Positions 1-7,874 of a stretch of 64,000 bases of DNA are shown here, piece by piece. The stretch is from an uncultured Acidimicrobiales bacterium (GTDB lineage: Bacteria > Actinomycetota > Acidimicrobiia > Acidimicrobiales > UBA10347). A model generated the notes under the pieces. The model made no database searches and was not told the DNA's origin. It worked only from the letters and a program-made list of their open reading frames with translations. The number at the start of each line of letters is the position of its first letter. Within the stretch, counting starts at the first letter, position 1. The DNA lies in assembly GCA_937991435.1 (NCBI GenBank), contig CALKPY010000146.1:1-64000 (forward strand). Direction: 5' to 3'. The position numbers and the translations under genes are program-made.

Positions 1-76
1 CGGCATTTCGTCCCAACGCGAAAGTGCGCACAGCAGGGCGTTGGCCAGCGGTCCACGCGCTATCGTGGCCGGTCTT

Positions 77-149
77 GCGGATGTAGCTCAGCTGGTAGAG
101 CATCACCTTGCCAAGGTGAGGGTCGCGGGTTCAAATCTCGTCATCCGCT
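77..149 (+). tRNA. tRNA-Gly (anticodon GCC)
   Basis: A 73-nt cloverleaf is visible. The acceptor stem GCGGATG pairs with CATCCGC, with T as discriminator base. The D arm carries AGCTCAGCTGGTAGAGC, the anticodon stem TCACC/GGTGA encloses TTGCCAA (anticodon GCC), and the T arm contains GGTTCAAATC. CCA is not encoded. A long hairpin follows within six bases. Confidence 0.96.
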
Positions 150-154
150 CAGCA

Positions 155-188
155 GCAAACGCCCCGGGAAATTTCCCGGGGCGTTTGC
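155..188 (+). terminator. Perfect 17-bp inverted repeat after tRNA-Gly
   Basis: GCAAACGCCCCGGGAAA is followed immediately by its exact reverse complement, giving a very stable GC-rich hairpin six bases downstream of the tRNA. There is no run of U after the stem, so it may be a U-poor actinobacterial terminator or a processing/pausing structure. Confidence 0.7.
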
Positions 189-207
189 GCGTACGGCCCA
201 AAGGCGG

Positions 208-237
208 TTCCGCTCGGCGCACTCAAATACGCATAAG
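208..237 (+). promoter_or_regulatory. Possible sigma70-type promoter for the 63-aa gene
   Basis: TTCCGC and CATAAG are separated by 18 bases. The expected transcription start is only a few bases before the ATG at 248, so the transcript would be nearly leaderless. The -35 match is weak. Confidence 0.28.
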
Positions 238-247
238 CTCAGCGACC

Positions 248-439
248 ATGGATCGACTTTCCAAGTTCGAACATCATCGTTACGTGGGCGACAAGCGCAC
301 CCAGATCGTGTACGACATCGACGAAGTGACCGATGAGTCAGCGATTGACGAACTCGTTGCCTCTGAGCAGTACACCTCGTTCTCGCCTGACACGTTGGCC
401 GAAGCACGCAATCGCGGCTACCGACCCGCAAAGGGCTGA
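248..439 (+). CDS. Small hypothetical protein (63 aa)
   Basis: I do not recognise this family. The protein begins MDRLSKFEHHRYVGDK and is acidic in the middle, without signal peptide, membrane segment or cysteine. The ORF track opens it at 41, but that extension reads through the tRNA and terminator, so the ATG at 248 is chosen. It ends six bases before the TTG of the hydrolase-fold gene, so the two are probably cotranscribed. A short C-terminal helix-rich segment (ELVASEQYTSF, TLAEARNRGY) suggests a folded or adaptor-like product, which is inference only. Confidence 0.6.
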   Translation: MDRLSKFEHHRYVGDKRTQIVYDIDEVTDESAIDELVASEQYTSFSPDTLAEARNRGYRPAKG

Positions 440-445
440 CGTTCG

Positions 446-1204
446 TTGCAGATCGAATGTGATGGGTTGACCCTCGTCAACCACGTCGCCCGTCCGGAGC
501 GGGTCCCCGCCGCTGGTGTTCCAGGACTTGTCATTTGCCACGGTTTCCCGACAGCCGCTATTGGAGCAGAACGATCTGGGCAGTCGTACCACACGCTCGC
601 GGATCGAATCGCCAGGAACAAGGGCTGTGTAGTGGTCGCCATGCACTATCGGGGCTGTGGCGGCAGCCAAGGCAACTTCTCGCTCAAGGGATGGCTAAAC
701 GACGTTTGCGCAACGGTGGAGGCGCTTGCGGCCGACCCGTCGGTTGCGTCGGTGTCGGTCATCGGCTTCGGAACTGGTGGCGCACTCGGTATTTGTGCTG
801 CGGCTCGCAGCGACCTGGTGCGGTCGGTGGCCGCCGTTGCGCCACCGGCCGATTTCGGCGACTGGTCTGGGGATCCTGCGCTGCTGCTTGAACATGCCCG
901 CAACGTGGGGGCGGTAACCGATGCGAGCTTCCCTGAAGATTTCAACTCTTGGGCAGAGGAACTGACGCGAATCAAGGCGTCTGATGCGGCTGCCAAAATG
1001 AGTGATCGACCGCTATTTATACTTCACGGGGCCGATGACGATTTGGTCCCCGTCTTCGACAGTCGCATCATCGCAGATGCACATGGATCAGCTGAGCTGC
1101 GCGTCATGCAAGGTGCAGGCCACCTGCTGCGATATGACCCGAGAGCCGTGGCGATCTTGTTGGGTTGGGTCGATCGGCAACGATATGTCGGGTCGCAATG
1201 CTGA
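446..1204 (+). CDS. Alpha/beta-hydrolase-fold protein lacking the nucleophile serine
   Basis: This 252-residue protein has the layout of a dienelactone-hydrolase or acyl-peptidase-like alpha/beta hydrolase: an HGFP oxyanion strand (about residues 32-35), a YRGCGGS loop (about 68-74), and late LHGADDDLVP and GAGHLL segments providing the acid and histidine. The nucleophile elbow reads GFGTGG where GxSxGG is expected, so the catalytic Ser is replaced by Gly. It may be a non-catalytic binding protein or use another chemistry. The start is TTG at 446, six bases after the preceding gene. Its 3' end converges on the HhH-GPD gene. Confidence 0.8.
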   Translation: MQIECDGLTLVNHVARPERVPAAGVPGLVICHGFPTAAIGAERSGQSYHTLADRIARNKGCVVVAMHYRGCGGSQGNFSLKGWLNDVCATVEALAADPSVASVSVIGFGTGGALGICAAARSDLVRSVAAVAPPADFGDWSGDPALLLEHARNVGAVTDASFPEDFNSWAEELTRIKASDAAAKMSDRPLFILHGADDDLVPVFDSRIIADAHGSAELRVMQGAGHLLRYDPRAVAILLGWVDRQRYVGSQC

Positions 1205-1214
1205 CGCGCACGCG

Positions 1215-1793
1215 TCACTGTTGTTTTGATTTGCCAAGTGCTCGTTGTTGCTTTTTCCATGCCTTGACACGATCCATAGACTCGGGCCCGTCGACATCAG
1301 CTACCGATCGCGGCTGATCATCGGCAAAGGGTCCTGCGTGCGTCTGCCAGCCACGCGGCGCAACGCCCATTCGTTTGGCGAGTAGCGCAACGAAGATCAT
1401 CGTCTTTTCATCCCCGAAGCCCGGAAGGCTCCTAATAGACGTTGCGAGATCTTCTGCTGTGTCTGGCTGGGTCCAAACGGCTGCTGCGTCGCCGCCGTGG
1501 GTATCGACCACGTGTTGAGCGAGTGCCTGAGCTCGTCGAGCCATCGCTGCGGGGAATCGATGCAATGCCGGCTTCTCGCGAAAGGCGGCAACCAGGTCAT
1601 CTTCAGGCAATGACGCGACACAAACTGCAGAAACCTGCGAAATGCGTTCGGCGAGACGAGCCGGGCCTCGAAACGCCATTTCGATACTGATCTGCTGATC
1701 GAGCTGCATCGCAAGCAAGAGCGCAAACGCGTTGGTGCGAACGAGGTCGTCGGCGGTTGAGTCGCCGGTGACGGCCAACGTGGAGTTTTCCAT
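1215..1793 (-). CDS. HhH-GPD family base-excision-repair-like protein
   Basis: The 192-residue protein resembles the actinobacterial HhH-GPD-type family described as TIGR03252. It has an N-terminal helical part (FALLLAMQLDQQI) and a helix-hairpin-helix-like segment near residues 115-130 (LPGFGDEKTMIFVALLAKRMG). The HhH plus Gly/Pro architecture is used by DNA glycosylases, but no catalytic Lys can be assigned with confidence and the Fe-S cysteines of EndoIII are absent. The ATG at 1793 overlaps the aceE stop as TGATG, so it is translationally coupled to aceE. A GTG one codon upstream is an alternative start. Confidence 0.82.
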   Translation of the reverse strand: MENSTLAVTGDSTADDLVRTNAFALLLAMQLDQQISIEMAFRGPARLAERISQVSAVCVASLPEDDLVAAFREKPALHRFPAAMARRAQALAQHVVDTHGGDAAAVWTQPDTAEDLATSIRSLPGFGDEKTMIFVALLAKRMGVAPRGWQTHAGPFADDQPRSVADVDGPESMDRVKAWKKQQRALGKSKQQ

Positions 1794-4534
1794 CACCGGT
1801 TGGCGTGCAGAACCGGGCCAGTTTCGAAGTGGAATGGGTTAGCGCGCTCGGTGTCGAGTTGATAGTCGGCAATGGCCTGGCTGACCACGTCTGTCTCGAT
1901 TAGTCCGTCGGTCGCCAGCGACGACAATACAGCCACCACGATGTGCGGACCGCTGATCTCGAAGTACTCACGCAGTACCTCTCGGGTATCAGAACGACCG
2001 AAACCATCGGTACCGAGAGGTGTGAATCGGCGTGGGGCCCAGCGCGAAATCTGGTCGGGAACGATCGTCATGTAGTCAGAGACGGCGACGATGGGGCCTT
2101 GAGTGGCTGCGAGCTTGTCGGCCACCTCGACAGTGCGGGGCTCGTTTGGGTGCAACCTGGACCATCGTTCAGCATCAAGCGCCTGTTCCCGAAGGCGCTT
2201 GTATGAGGTGGCCGACCAGAGTTCGGCACCGACTCCGAATCGTGCAGCTAATTCGTCCCGCGCCCACGTCGCTGCCAAGTGCGACGGCCCGGAGAACAAA
2301 ATGGTTGCCGAAAGCTCGGTTCCGGGTGGACGCGTGTCGTACCGGTACAACCCGCTCATGATGTCTTCATCGCTGACGTTGTCGGCCTGGGCCGGTTGTT
2401 CATAGTTTTCGTTGTAGATCGTGATGTAGTAGTAGACGTCGTCGCCATCTTGGCTACCGGTCGCGGGGTACATGCGCTCTAGGCCGCACTTGAGAATGGT
2501 TGCAAGTTCGTAGGCGAAGGCGGGATCGTAGGCTTCGCAAGTCGGCACGGTCGAAGCAAGGAGCAGGCTGTGGCCGTCTTGGTGTTGCAAGCCTTCGCCT
2601 TCGAGCGTGGTGCGGCCTGCGGTTGCTCCCAGTAAGAACCCACGTGCTCGGCTGTCGGCCGCGCTCCACAACAGATCGCCGACGCGCTGGAATCCGAACA
2701 TGGAATAGAACGTGTACATCGGGACCATTGGTACCCCGAGGTTCGCGTAGCTGGTGGCTGCGGCGATCCACTCAGCGACCGAGCCAGCTTCGGTTATGCC
2801 CTCTTCGAGTATCTGGCCGTCTGTCCCTTCGGCGTAGCTCAAAAGCAGGTCATGGTCGACCGGCTCGTAGAGCTGGCCCTCGTGCGCGTAGATTTTGAAC
2901 TCGCGAAACAGCGAGTCCATACCGAAGGTGCGGGCTTCGTCGGCGACGATGGGAACGATTCGGTCGCCGATGGCTTCGTCTCGTAGCAACGACCGCAACA
3001 TCGCGGTGAATGCCATCGTTGTCGAGACTTCTCGCCCGTTTGACCCGTCATCGAACTGGGCGAAGAGTTTGGGGTCAGGAAGCTTGAGTTCGCGGCGGTC
3101 ACGTACGAGTCGCGACGGGACAGGACCATTCATTGCCCGCACTCGCTGATCCATGTACTGACGTTCGGGCGAGTCGGGATCAGGCCGGAAGTACGGCGGC
3201 AGACCGTCATCGAGTTCGTCAAGCGGGATTTCATCGACAAGGTCGAGACGCTCGCGCAGGTCCTGCATCTGCTCCACGCTCATCTTCTTGATCTGATGGG
3301 TCGCGTTGCGCCCCTCGAACCCTTCGCCGAGGGTCCAGCCCTTGACGGTCTGCGCCAAGATGACTGTCGGCTGGCCGCGATGTTCAACGGCTGCCTTGAA
3401 CGCCGCGTAGACCTTTTGGTAGTCATGCCCTCCTCGTGGGAGCGAGCGCAACTCTTCGTCGCTCAGATGATCGACGAGCTGACGCAGCCGAGGATCAGGC
3501 CCAAAAAAGTGCTCGCGGATATAAGCGCCTGATTCGGTAACAAGACGCTGATACTGGCCGTCAACGGTCGTGTTGAACTTGTCGACCAGCACGTTGTCGA
3601 CATCGTTGGCGAGTAATTCGTCCCAGCGCGAGCCCCACAGAACCTTGATGACGTTCCAGCCAGCTCCCCGGAACACACCTTCGAGTTCTTCTACGATTCG
3701 GCCGTTGCCCCGCACAGGACCGTCGAGGCGTTGCAGGTTGCAGTTAAGGACCCATGTGAGGTTGTCGAGCCCGGCACGTCCGGCGAGTGAAATAGCGCCG
3801 AGCGTCTCGGGTTCGTCGCTTTCGCCATCGCCGACAAATGCCCACACCCGTGAGTTCGATGTGTCGTCGAGGCGGCGGTGCTCGAGATACCGGTTGAATC
3901 GCGCGTGGTAGATCGAGTTAATGGGGCCCAGACCCATCGACACGGTGGGGTACTCCCAAAAGTCTGGCATGAGTCGTGGATGCGGGTAGCTCGACAAGCC
4001 ATTGCCGCCGACTTCTTGCCGAAAATTGTCGAGTTGCGCCTCGTTGAGTCGCCCTTCGATAAACGCTCGGCTGTAAACGCCGGGAGCGGCGTGCCCTTGG
4101 AAGTAGATGTGATCGCCGGGTTGCCCGTCGCTTTTGCCATGGAAGAAGTGATTGAATCCAACTTCATAGAGAGCCGCAGAACTTGCGTATGTTGACAGGT
4201 GGCCGCCGACGCCTGTGTCTTTGTTTGCCCGGACCACCATGGCAGCGGCATTCCACCGGATGAACGCACGGATACGCCGTTCGATGTGTTCGTCGCCGGG
4301 GAAGAACGGTTGTGCCTCGGGCGGGATTGTGTTGATGTGTGGCGTCTTTGTGAGCGGCGGCAAACCGAGGTCCATCTCGGCGGCGCGCTCCATGAGACGA
4401 GCGATCACGTAGCGGGCTCGTGCATTTCCCTGAACTGCCGCGAGGGCGTCGAGGGAGTCGAGCCATTCGCGAGTTTCCGACGGGTCGATATCTGGAAGGG
4501 CACGGGTGTAATGATCCGACATGCCTCCCATCAT
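1793..4534 (-). CDS. aceE: Pyruvate dehydrogenase E1 component, homodimeric type
   Basis: AceE catalyses ThDP-dependent decarboxylation of pyruvate and reductive acetylation of lipoyl-E2. The length (about 910 aa) matches the fused homodimeric E1 of actinobacteria and E. coli. Visible landmarks are the N-terminal LPDIDPSETREWL, the ThDP motif GDGESDEPETLGAIS followed by NCNLQRLDGPV, and the C-terminal transketolase-like domain with TDGFGRSD. Its partners lpd, E2 and lipoate genes lie 7-12 kb away. The start is uncertain: ATG at 4534, 4531 or 4522 and TTG at 4549 are all in frame, and the GGGAGG before 4522 is too close to be a normal ribosome site. Confidence 0.96.
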   Translation of the reverse strand: MMGGMSDHYTRALPDIDPSETREWLDSLDALAAVQGNARARYVIARLMERAAEMDLGLPPLTKTPHINTIPPEAQPFFPGDEHIERRIRAFIRWNAAAMVVRANKDTGVGGHLSTYASSAALYEVGFNHFFHGKSDGQPGDHIYFQGHAAPGVYSRAFIEGRLNEAQLDNFRQEVGGNGLSSYPHPRLMPDFWEYPTVSMGLGPINSIYHARFNRYLEHRRLDDTSNSRVWAFVGDGESDEPETLGAISLAGRAGLDNLTWVLNCNLQRLDGPVRGNGRIVEELEGVFRGAGWNVIKVLWGSRWDELLANDVDNVLVDKFNTTVDGQYQRLVTESGAYIREHFFGPDPRLRQLVDHLSDEELRSLPRGGHDYQKVYAAFKAAVEHRGQPTVILAQTVKGWTLGEGFEGRNATHQIKKMSVEQMQDLRERLDLVDEIPLDELDDGLPPYFRPDPDSPERQYMDQRVRAMNGPVPSRLVRDRRELKLPDPKLFAQFDDGSNGREVSTTMAFTAMLRSLLRDEAIGDRIVPIVADEARTFGMDSLFREFKIYAHEGQLYEPVDHDLLLSYAEGTDGQILEEGITEAGSVAEWIAAATSYANLGVPMVPMYTFYSMFGFQRVGDLLWSAADSRARGFLLGATAGRTTLEGEGLQHQDGHSLLLASTVPTCEAYDPAFAYELATILKCGLERMYPATGSQDGDDVYYYITIYNENYEQPAQADNVSDEDIMSGLYRYDTRPPGTELSATILFSGPSHLAATWARDELAARFGVGAELWSATSYKRLREQALDAERWSRLHPNEPRTVEVADKLAATQGPIVAVSDYMTIVPDQISRWAPRRFTPLGTDGFGRSDTREVLREYFEISGPHIVVAVLSSLATDGLIETDVVSQAIADYQLDTERANPFHFETGPVLHANR

Positions 4535-4691
4535 CGCAGCGAGATGCAAGCTTTGAACGCCAACGCGAACGAAAGTGGTGGTAGGTCATGGGCTTGTCTC
4601 TTAGGCCGATCCGCGCTGGTGCCTCAGACACCTGCGACGATCAAGGCGTGCAACCACAACTCGTGTTCTTGTTAGACATCGGTTTCCGCCG

Positions 4692-5750
4692 GTGACCGAA
4701 TCGAATCGAACTGTCGTTTACACCGATGGAGCCTGCAGTGGCAACCCTGGCCCGGGGGGCTGGGGGTGGGTCATACCCGATGGCGAATCGGGTTTCGGCG
4801 GCGCCCCCCACTCGACGAATCAACGAATGGAGCTGACAGCTGCGCTCGAGGCTGTGCGCGCGATCCCTGGTCCGTTGCTCATCGTCAGCGATTCGACCTA
4901 TGTCGTGAACTGCTTTCGTGACAGTTGGTGGCGCGGCTGGATCAAACGAGGATGGAAGAACTCGAAGAAGGAGCCGGTCGCGAATCGCGATCTGTGGGAA
5001 CCGCTGGTTGAGCTCTATCAAGAGCGCGATCTCGAGTTCGAGTGGGTCAAAGGCCACAGCGGTGACCGCTGGAACGATCGGGCGGATGAGCTTGCCGTGC
5101 GGGGGGTCACTGCGCAGCAGAACGTCACTGCACAGCAGAACGACACGGCGCAGCAGAACGAGCCAGCCATGTCGAGTCCACCGGCGGTTGGAGCGCCCGG
5201 TGATATGGCTGAGTCGCCGGTGACTGTTGATTCTGACGGATCGGTTCGGGTAGCGGTCATTGGCCATCGTCCGCCAGAGTTGGGCGGCTACGACGACAAT
5301 CCCATAGCAACCCGTGTGCGGGGTCAGCTCACCGAGATCTTCGCGGCGAAGGCACAGCTTCATGGTGCAATCACCGTGCTCACTGGTCTTCAGCTGGGGG
5401 CTGAACAGTTGGCCGCAGAAGCCGCGCTCGCTGCCGGGGTGCCATTCATCGCGGTGCTGGCGTTTCCAGATCCAGCGGCACGGTGGCCAAAGGCATCTCA
5501 GAATCGTTTCGATGCGTTGTTGGAATCAGCATCTGACGTCGTGGTGCTCGCCTCGAAGGTTCCGGAGTCGACCCAAGCGGCGGCCAAAGCCTTTGGACGA
5601 CGAGATCGCTGGTTGCAATCTGAAGCGCAGGAGGCTGTCATTGTTTGGGATGGCAAGGACCGTTGGTTGGGTCGTTCAGTAAAGGACTTCGAGCGGGCAA
5701 TTGGTGACGATGTGTGGCTGGTGAGCCCTGCTGGGGCTTCTGAGATGTGA
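4692..5750 (+). CDS. rnhA: Ribonuclease HI fused to a SLOG-like (YpsA/DUF1273-type) domain
   Basis: Residues 1-138 form a complete RNase HI that degrades the RNA strand of RNA-DNA hybrids: TDGACSGNPGPGGWG (first Asp), RMELTAALEA (Glu), VSDSTYV (second Asp), and GHSGDRWNDRADELA (His and last Asp). A linker with three copies of xTAQQN follows. Residues about 180-345 form a Rossmann-like domain beginning VRVAVIGHRPPELGG, with TGLQLGAEQLAAEAAL and FPDPAARW, resembling YpsA-type SLOG nucleotide-binding proteins. The fusion doubles the usual RNase HI length. The start is GTG at 4692. The gene is divergent from aceE. Confidence 0.88.
   Translation: MTESNRTVVYTDGACSGNPGPGGWGWVIPDGESGFGGAPHSTNQRMELTAALEAVRAIPGPLLIVSDSTYVVNCFRDSWWRGWIKRGWKNSKKEPVANRDLWEPLVELYQERDLEFEWVKGHSGDRWNDRADELAVRGVTAQQNVTAQQNDTAQQNEPAMSSPPAVGAPGDMAESPVTVDSDGSVRVAVIGHRPPELGGYDDNPIATRVRGQLTEIFAAKAQLHGAITVLTGLQLGAEQLAAEAALAAGVPFIAVLAFPDPAARWPKASQNRFDALLESASDVVVLASKVPESTQAAAKAFGRRDRWLQSEAQEAVIVWDGKDRWLGRSVKDFERAIGDDVWLVSPAGASEM
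5106..5159 (+). repeat. Three tandem 18-bp units in the RNase HI-SLOG linker
   Basis: GTCACTGCGCAGCAGAAC, GTCACTGCACAGCAGAAC and GACACGGCGCAGCAGAAC follow one another in frame and encode V/D-TAQQN three times. They are an in-frame expansion joining the two domains. Confidence 0.9.
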
Positions 5751-5844
5751 AACCTGTCTCGCGAGTTGCGCCTGGCCTACTCGTGGGCCAGTATGACCGC
5801 CCGGCAGGATCAAGCTTGCTGGGTGAGCGTTCGGTGGAGAATCT

Positions 5845-6480
5845 GTGTCTGAAGCTTTTGATGCACACGACGAAGTGCTTCATACGGGCTCGATTCTCGA
5901 CGAGCTTCTCCTTGCCTACGGGCCGGAGAGCATTCCTACTCCTGCTGATGAAGCAGCGGTTCATGATCGGCGCTTGGCCCAGCCGCCACGTGCTGCATTG
6001 CGCCGCAAGGCCGTCGCGCGTGCCAAAGAACGTCGAGTTGCGCCAGCTGACCGGCGCCTGATCCAGCGTCGATCACCGATAGCCAACAGCGACGCTCCAG
6101 TTCCGACTGCGGTGGCAGCGGCCAGCGTTCGAGTCGTTCCAGCAGCTGTTGCCCCGCTGCCCGAGCCAGTGCCTGCTCAAGTGCACCGCGAAGCTCAGGT
6201 GCCTGCACCCGTTGGTTGTCAAACTTCGGCGTTCGTCACCGCGATCGGTCGTGGCCAAGGGGCCGATGCTGATGCAGCACCAGCAGAATCCGCAGACCGC
6301 TCCCAGCGTGATCTGCAGGCACTGTTGCCCGCTGAACCATTTGGTGACTATCTCGAAGTCGAGTCCAAGTGGGATGCTTTCGAAGCGGCCACAGGGGAGA
6401 CGCCTGCGACGTTGGATCCCGCGGATGAAGCTCTTCTTGACGGCGGCTTTAGCTTGCGGCGCCGTCCCCGCCGTCGCTGA
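5845..6480 (+). CDS. Hypothetical protein with Pro/Ala-rich centre
   Basis: I do not recognise this 211-residue protein. An ordered N-terminus (MSEAFDAHDEVLHTGSILDELLLAYG) is followed by a basic Arg-rich stretch, a long Ala/Pro/Val low-complexity region (about residues 75-125), and an acidic C-terminal segment ending in RRRPRRR. There is no signal peptide, membrane segment or cysteine motif. The GTG start at 5845 is supported by GGAGA five bases upstream. The codon pattern fits its neighbours, and it overlaps the convergent SRPBCC gene by 32 bases. Confidence 0.6.
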   Translation: MSEAFDAHDEVLHTGSILDELLLAYGPESIPTPADEAAVHDRRLAQPPRAALRRKAVARAKERRVAPADRRLIQRRSPIANSDAPVPTAVAAASVRVVPAAVAPLPEPVPAQVHREAQVPAPVGCQTSAFVTAIGRGQGADADAAPAESADRSQRDLQALLPAEPFGDYLEVESKWDAFEAATGETPATLDPADEALLDGGFSLRRRPRRR

Positions 6481-6904
6481 CAAGACCGTCGAGGCGCCTG
6501 AGTGTCTCGTGCATGGCTGGCAGGTGCCGCTTCGGCCAGCCGACGATCTCGATACATATTGGTGCAACAGCCGTTGACCAATCGAATGTCTCGGTGACGA
6601 GCGTGCCGCCTTGCGCCGGTTCCAGTTCATAGCGCCATCGATGTCCGCCCATATGCGCCCACGCGATCAGACGGTCCTGTTCAAACTCTTTTACCGTGCT
6701 TCGAATGGAATACGGGATCCCGAGTTTCATTCTCATGCCGAACTTGGTGCCCAAGGTCAGCTGGTGCGGGTTAGAACGGGTTGATGAGGTAACCGTTCCG
6801 CTGCCGTCGAAATCTGCGTGCGCCGCCGGGTCCGCGAGAACAGCGAAGATTGTGGCAGCGTCGGTTGCGATCGTTCGTTGGACCGAAACACGTTTGTTCG
6901 TCAT
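6449..6904 (-). CDS. SRPBCC (START/Bet v1-like) family protein
   Basis: This 151-residue protein has the SRPBCC hydrophobic-ligand fold: SVQRTIATDAATIFAVLADPAAHADFDGSG at the N-terminus, a WAHMGGHRWRYELEP strand region and a long C-terminal helix (HLPAMHETLRRL). It is coupled to the TIGR01777 oxidoreductase by an ATGA overlap, and SRPBCC domains are fused to TIGR01777 proteins in some actinobacteria, so a shared pathway is likely. The ligand is not predictable. The end overlaps the convergent hypothetical gene by 32 bases. Confidence 0.85.
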   Translation of the reverse strand: MTNKRVSVQRTIATDAATIFAVLADPAAHADFDGSGTVTSSTRSNPHQLTLGTKFGMRMKLGIPYSIRSTVKEFEQDRLIAWAHMGGHRWRYELEPAQGGTLVTETFDWSTAVAPICIEIVGWPKRHLPAMHETLRRLDGLVSDGGDGAAS

Positions 6905-7797
6905 TTGTCGAGCATGGAACGTAGGGCCGGCTCAAGCGACGGGTGCGTGAACTGAAATCCTGACGCGATGAGCGTTTCGGGAATCACCCGTTGGCTGGCG
7001 AGCAACAACTCCTCGACGAGTTCGCGGCCGAACAAGAGCCGCGGGCCGGCGAGGGGAACTGGCAGCAGGGTCGGTCGTTTGAGAATGGCGCCCAGGGTCT
7101 TGGTGAACTCCAGATTGGTCACCGAGGTAGGGGCGGCGAGGTTCACCGGTCCGGCCAGCGAACCGTCGATCAGATGTTGCAAGGCGCGCACCTGGTCGGT
7201 TATTGAGATCCATCCGAGCCATTGGTCGCCGGACCCAAATCGGCCGCCTAGGCCAAGCTTGAACAGCGGAAGCTGCTTCTTGAGCGCTCCACCGCTGGTC
7301 GACATCACGATGCCTGTGCGGGCCAGAGCAGTGCGAATACCTGCGTCGACGGTCGGCTGGGCGGCTTGTTCCCAGGCGACGCACAGATCTGCCAAGAAAC
7401 CTGAACCGGCTGTGCTTGCCTCGGTCAGCTCCTCATCGCCACGAGAGCCATACAAGCCAATCGCCGAGCCCGAGACAAACACGCTCGGAGGTCGTTGTAG
7501 ACCTGCCAACGTTGTGGCGAGCAGTCTGGTGCCCAACGTTCGACTTTCGAGAATTATGGTCTTGCGCTCGTCGGTCCACTTTTTGTCTCCGATTCCTGCG
7601 CCGGCGAGGTGTACTACTGCCCCGATGCCCTCGAGGCTTGCCGCGTCAATCGTGCCGGCTGCCGGGTTCCAGCTGATCTCGTCGTTGGTTCGGGCAGGTC
7701 GTCGCACTAGGGCAACCGGTCGATCGCCTCGCTCGCGTAATGAGGTGACTAAGGCCTGGCCGATCAGACCTGAAGCTCCAGTGATTGCTATGTCCAT
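6901..7797 (-). CDS. TIGR01777 family NAD(P)-dependent epimerase-like oxidoreductase
   Basis: An extended short-chain dehydrogenase of the YfcH/TIGR01777 type (298 aa). The dinucleotide loop is TGASGLIGQAL at residues 6-16, followed by VVHLAGAGIGDKKWT and the characteristic SGSAIGLYGSRGDE segment containing the Ser/Tyr region. The C-terminal DUF1731-like part reads RPTLLPVPLAGPRLLFGRE and VIPETLIASGFQFTHP. The substrate of the family is unknown. It is upstream of and translationally coupled to the SRPBCC gene. Confidence 0.93.
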   Translation of the reverse strand: MDIAITGASGLIGQALVTSLRERGDRPVALVRRPARTNDEISWNPAAGTIDAASLEGIGAVVHLAGAGIGDKKWTDERKTIILESRTLGTRLLATTLAGLQRPPSVFVSGSAIGLYGSRGDEELTEASTAGSGFLADLCVAWEQAAQPTVDAGIRTALARTGIVMSTSGGALKKQLPLFKLGLGGRFGSGDQWLGWISITDQVRALQHLIDGSLAGPVNLAAPTSVTNLEFTKTLGAILKRPTLLPVPLAGPRLLFGRELVEELLLASQRVIPETLIASGFQFTHPSLEPALRSMLDK

Positions 7798-7874
7798 CTG
7801 ACCATGTTCGCAGCACCGGCGCCTCTTGCGCGAGCCCGACGACTAAATCATGGCTGATAGCCGCGTGTCACCGC

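Noticed and set aside
1-76. Gene upstream of the tRNA
   Set aside because: The 76 bases hold no start with ribosome site, RNA signature or recognisable coding end.
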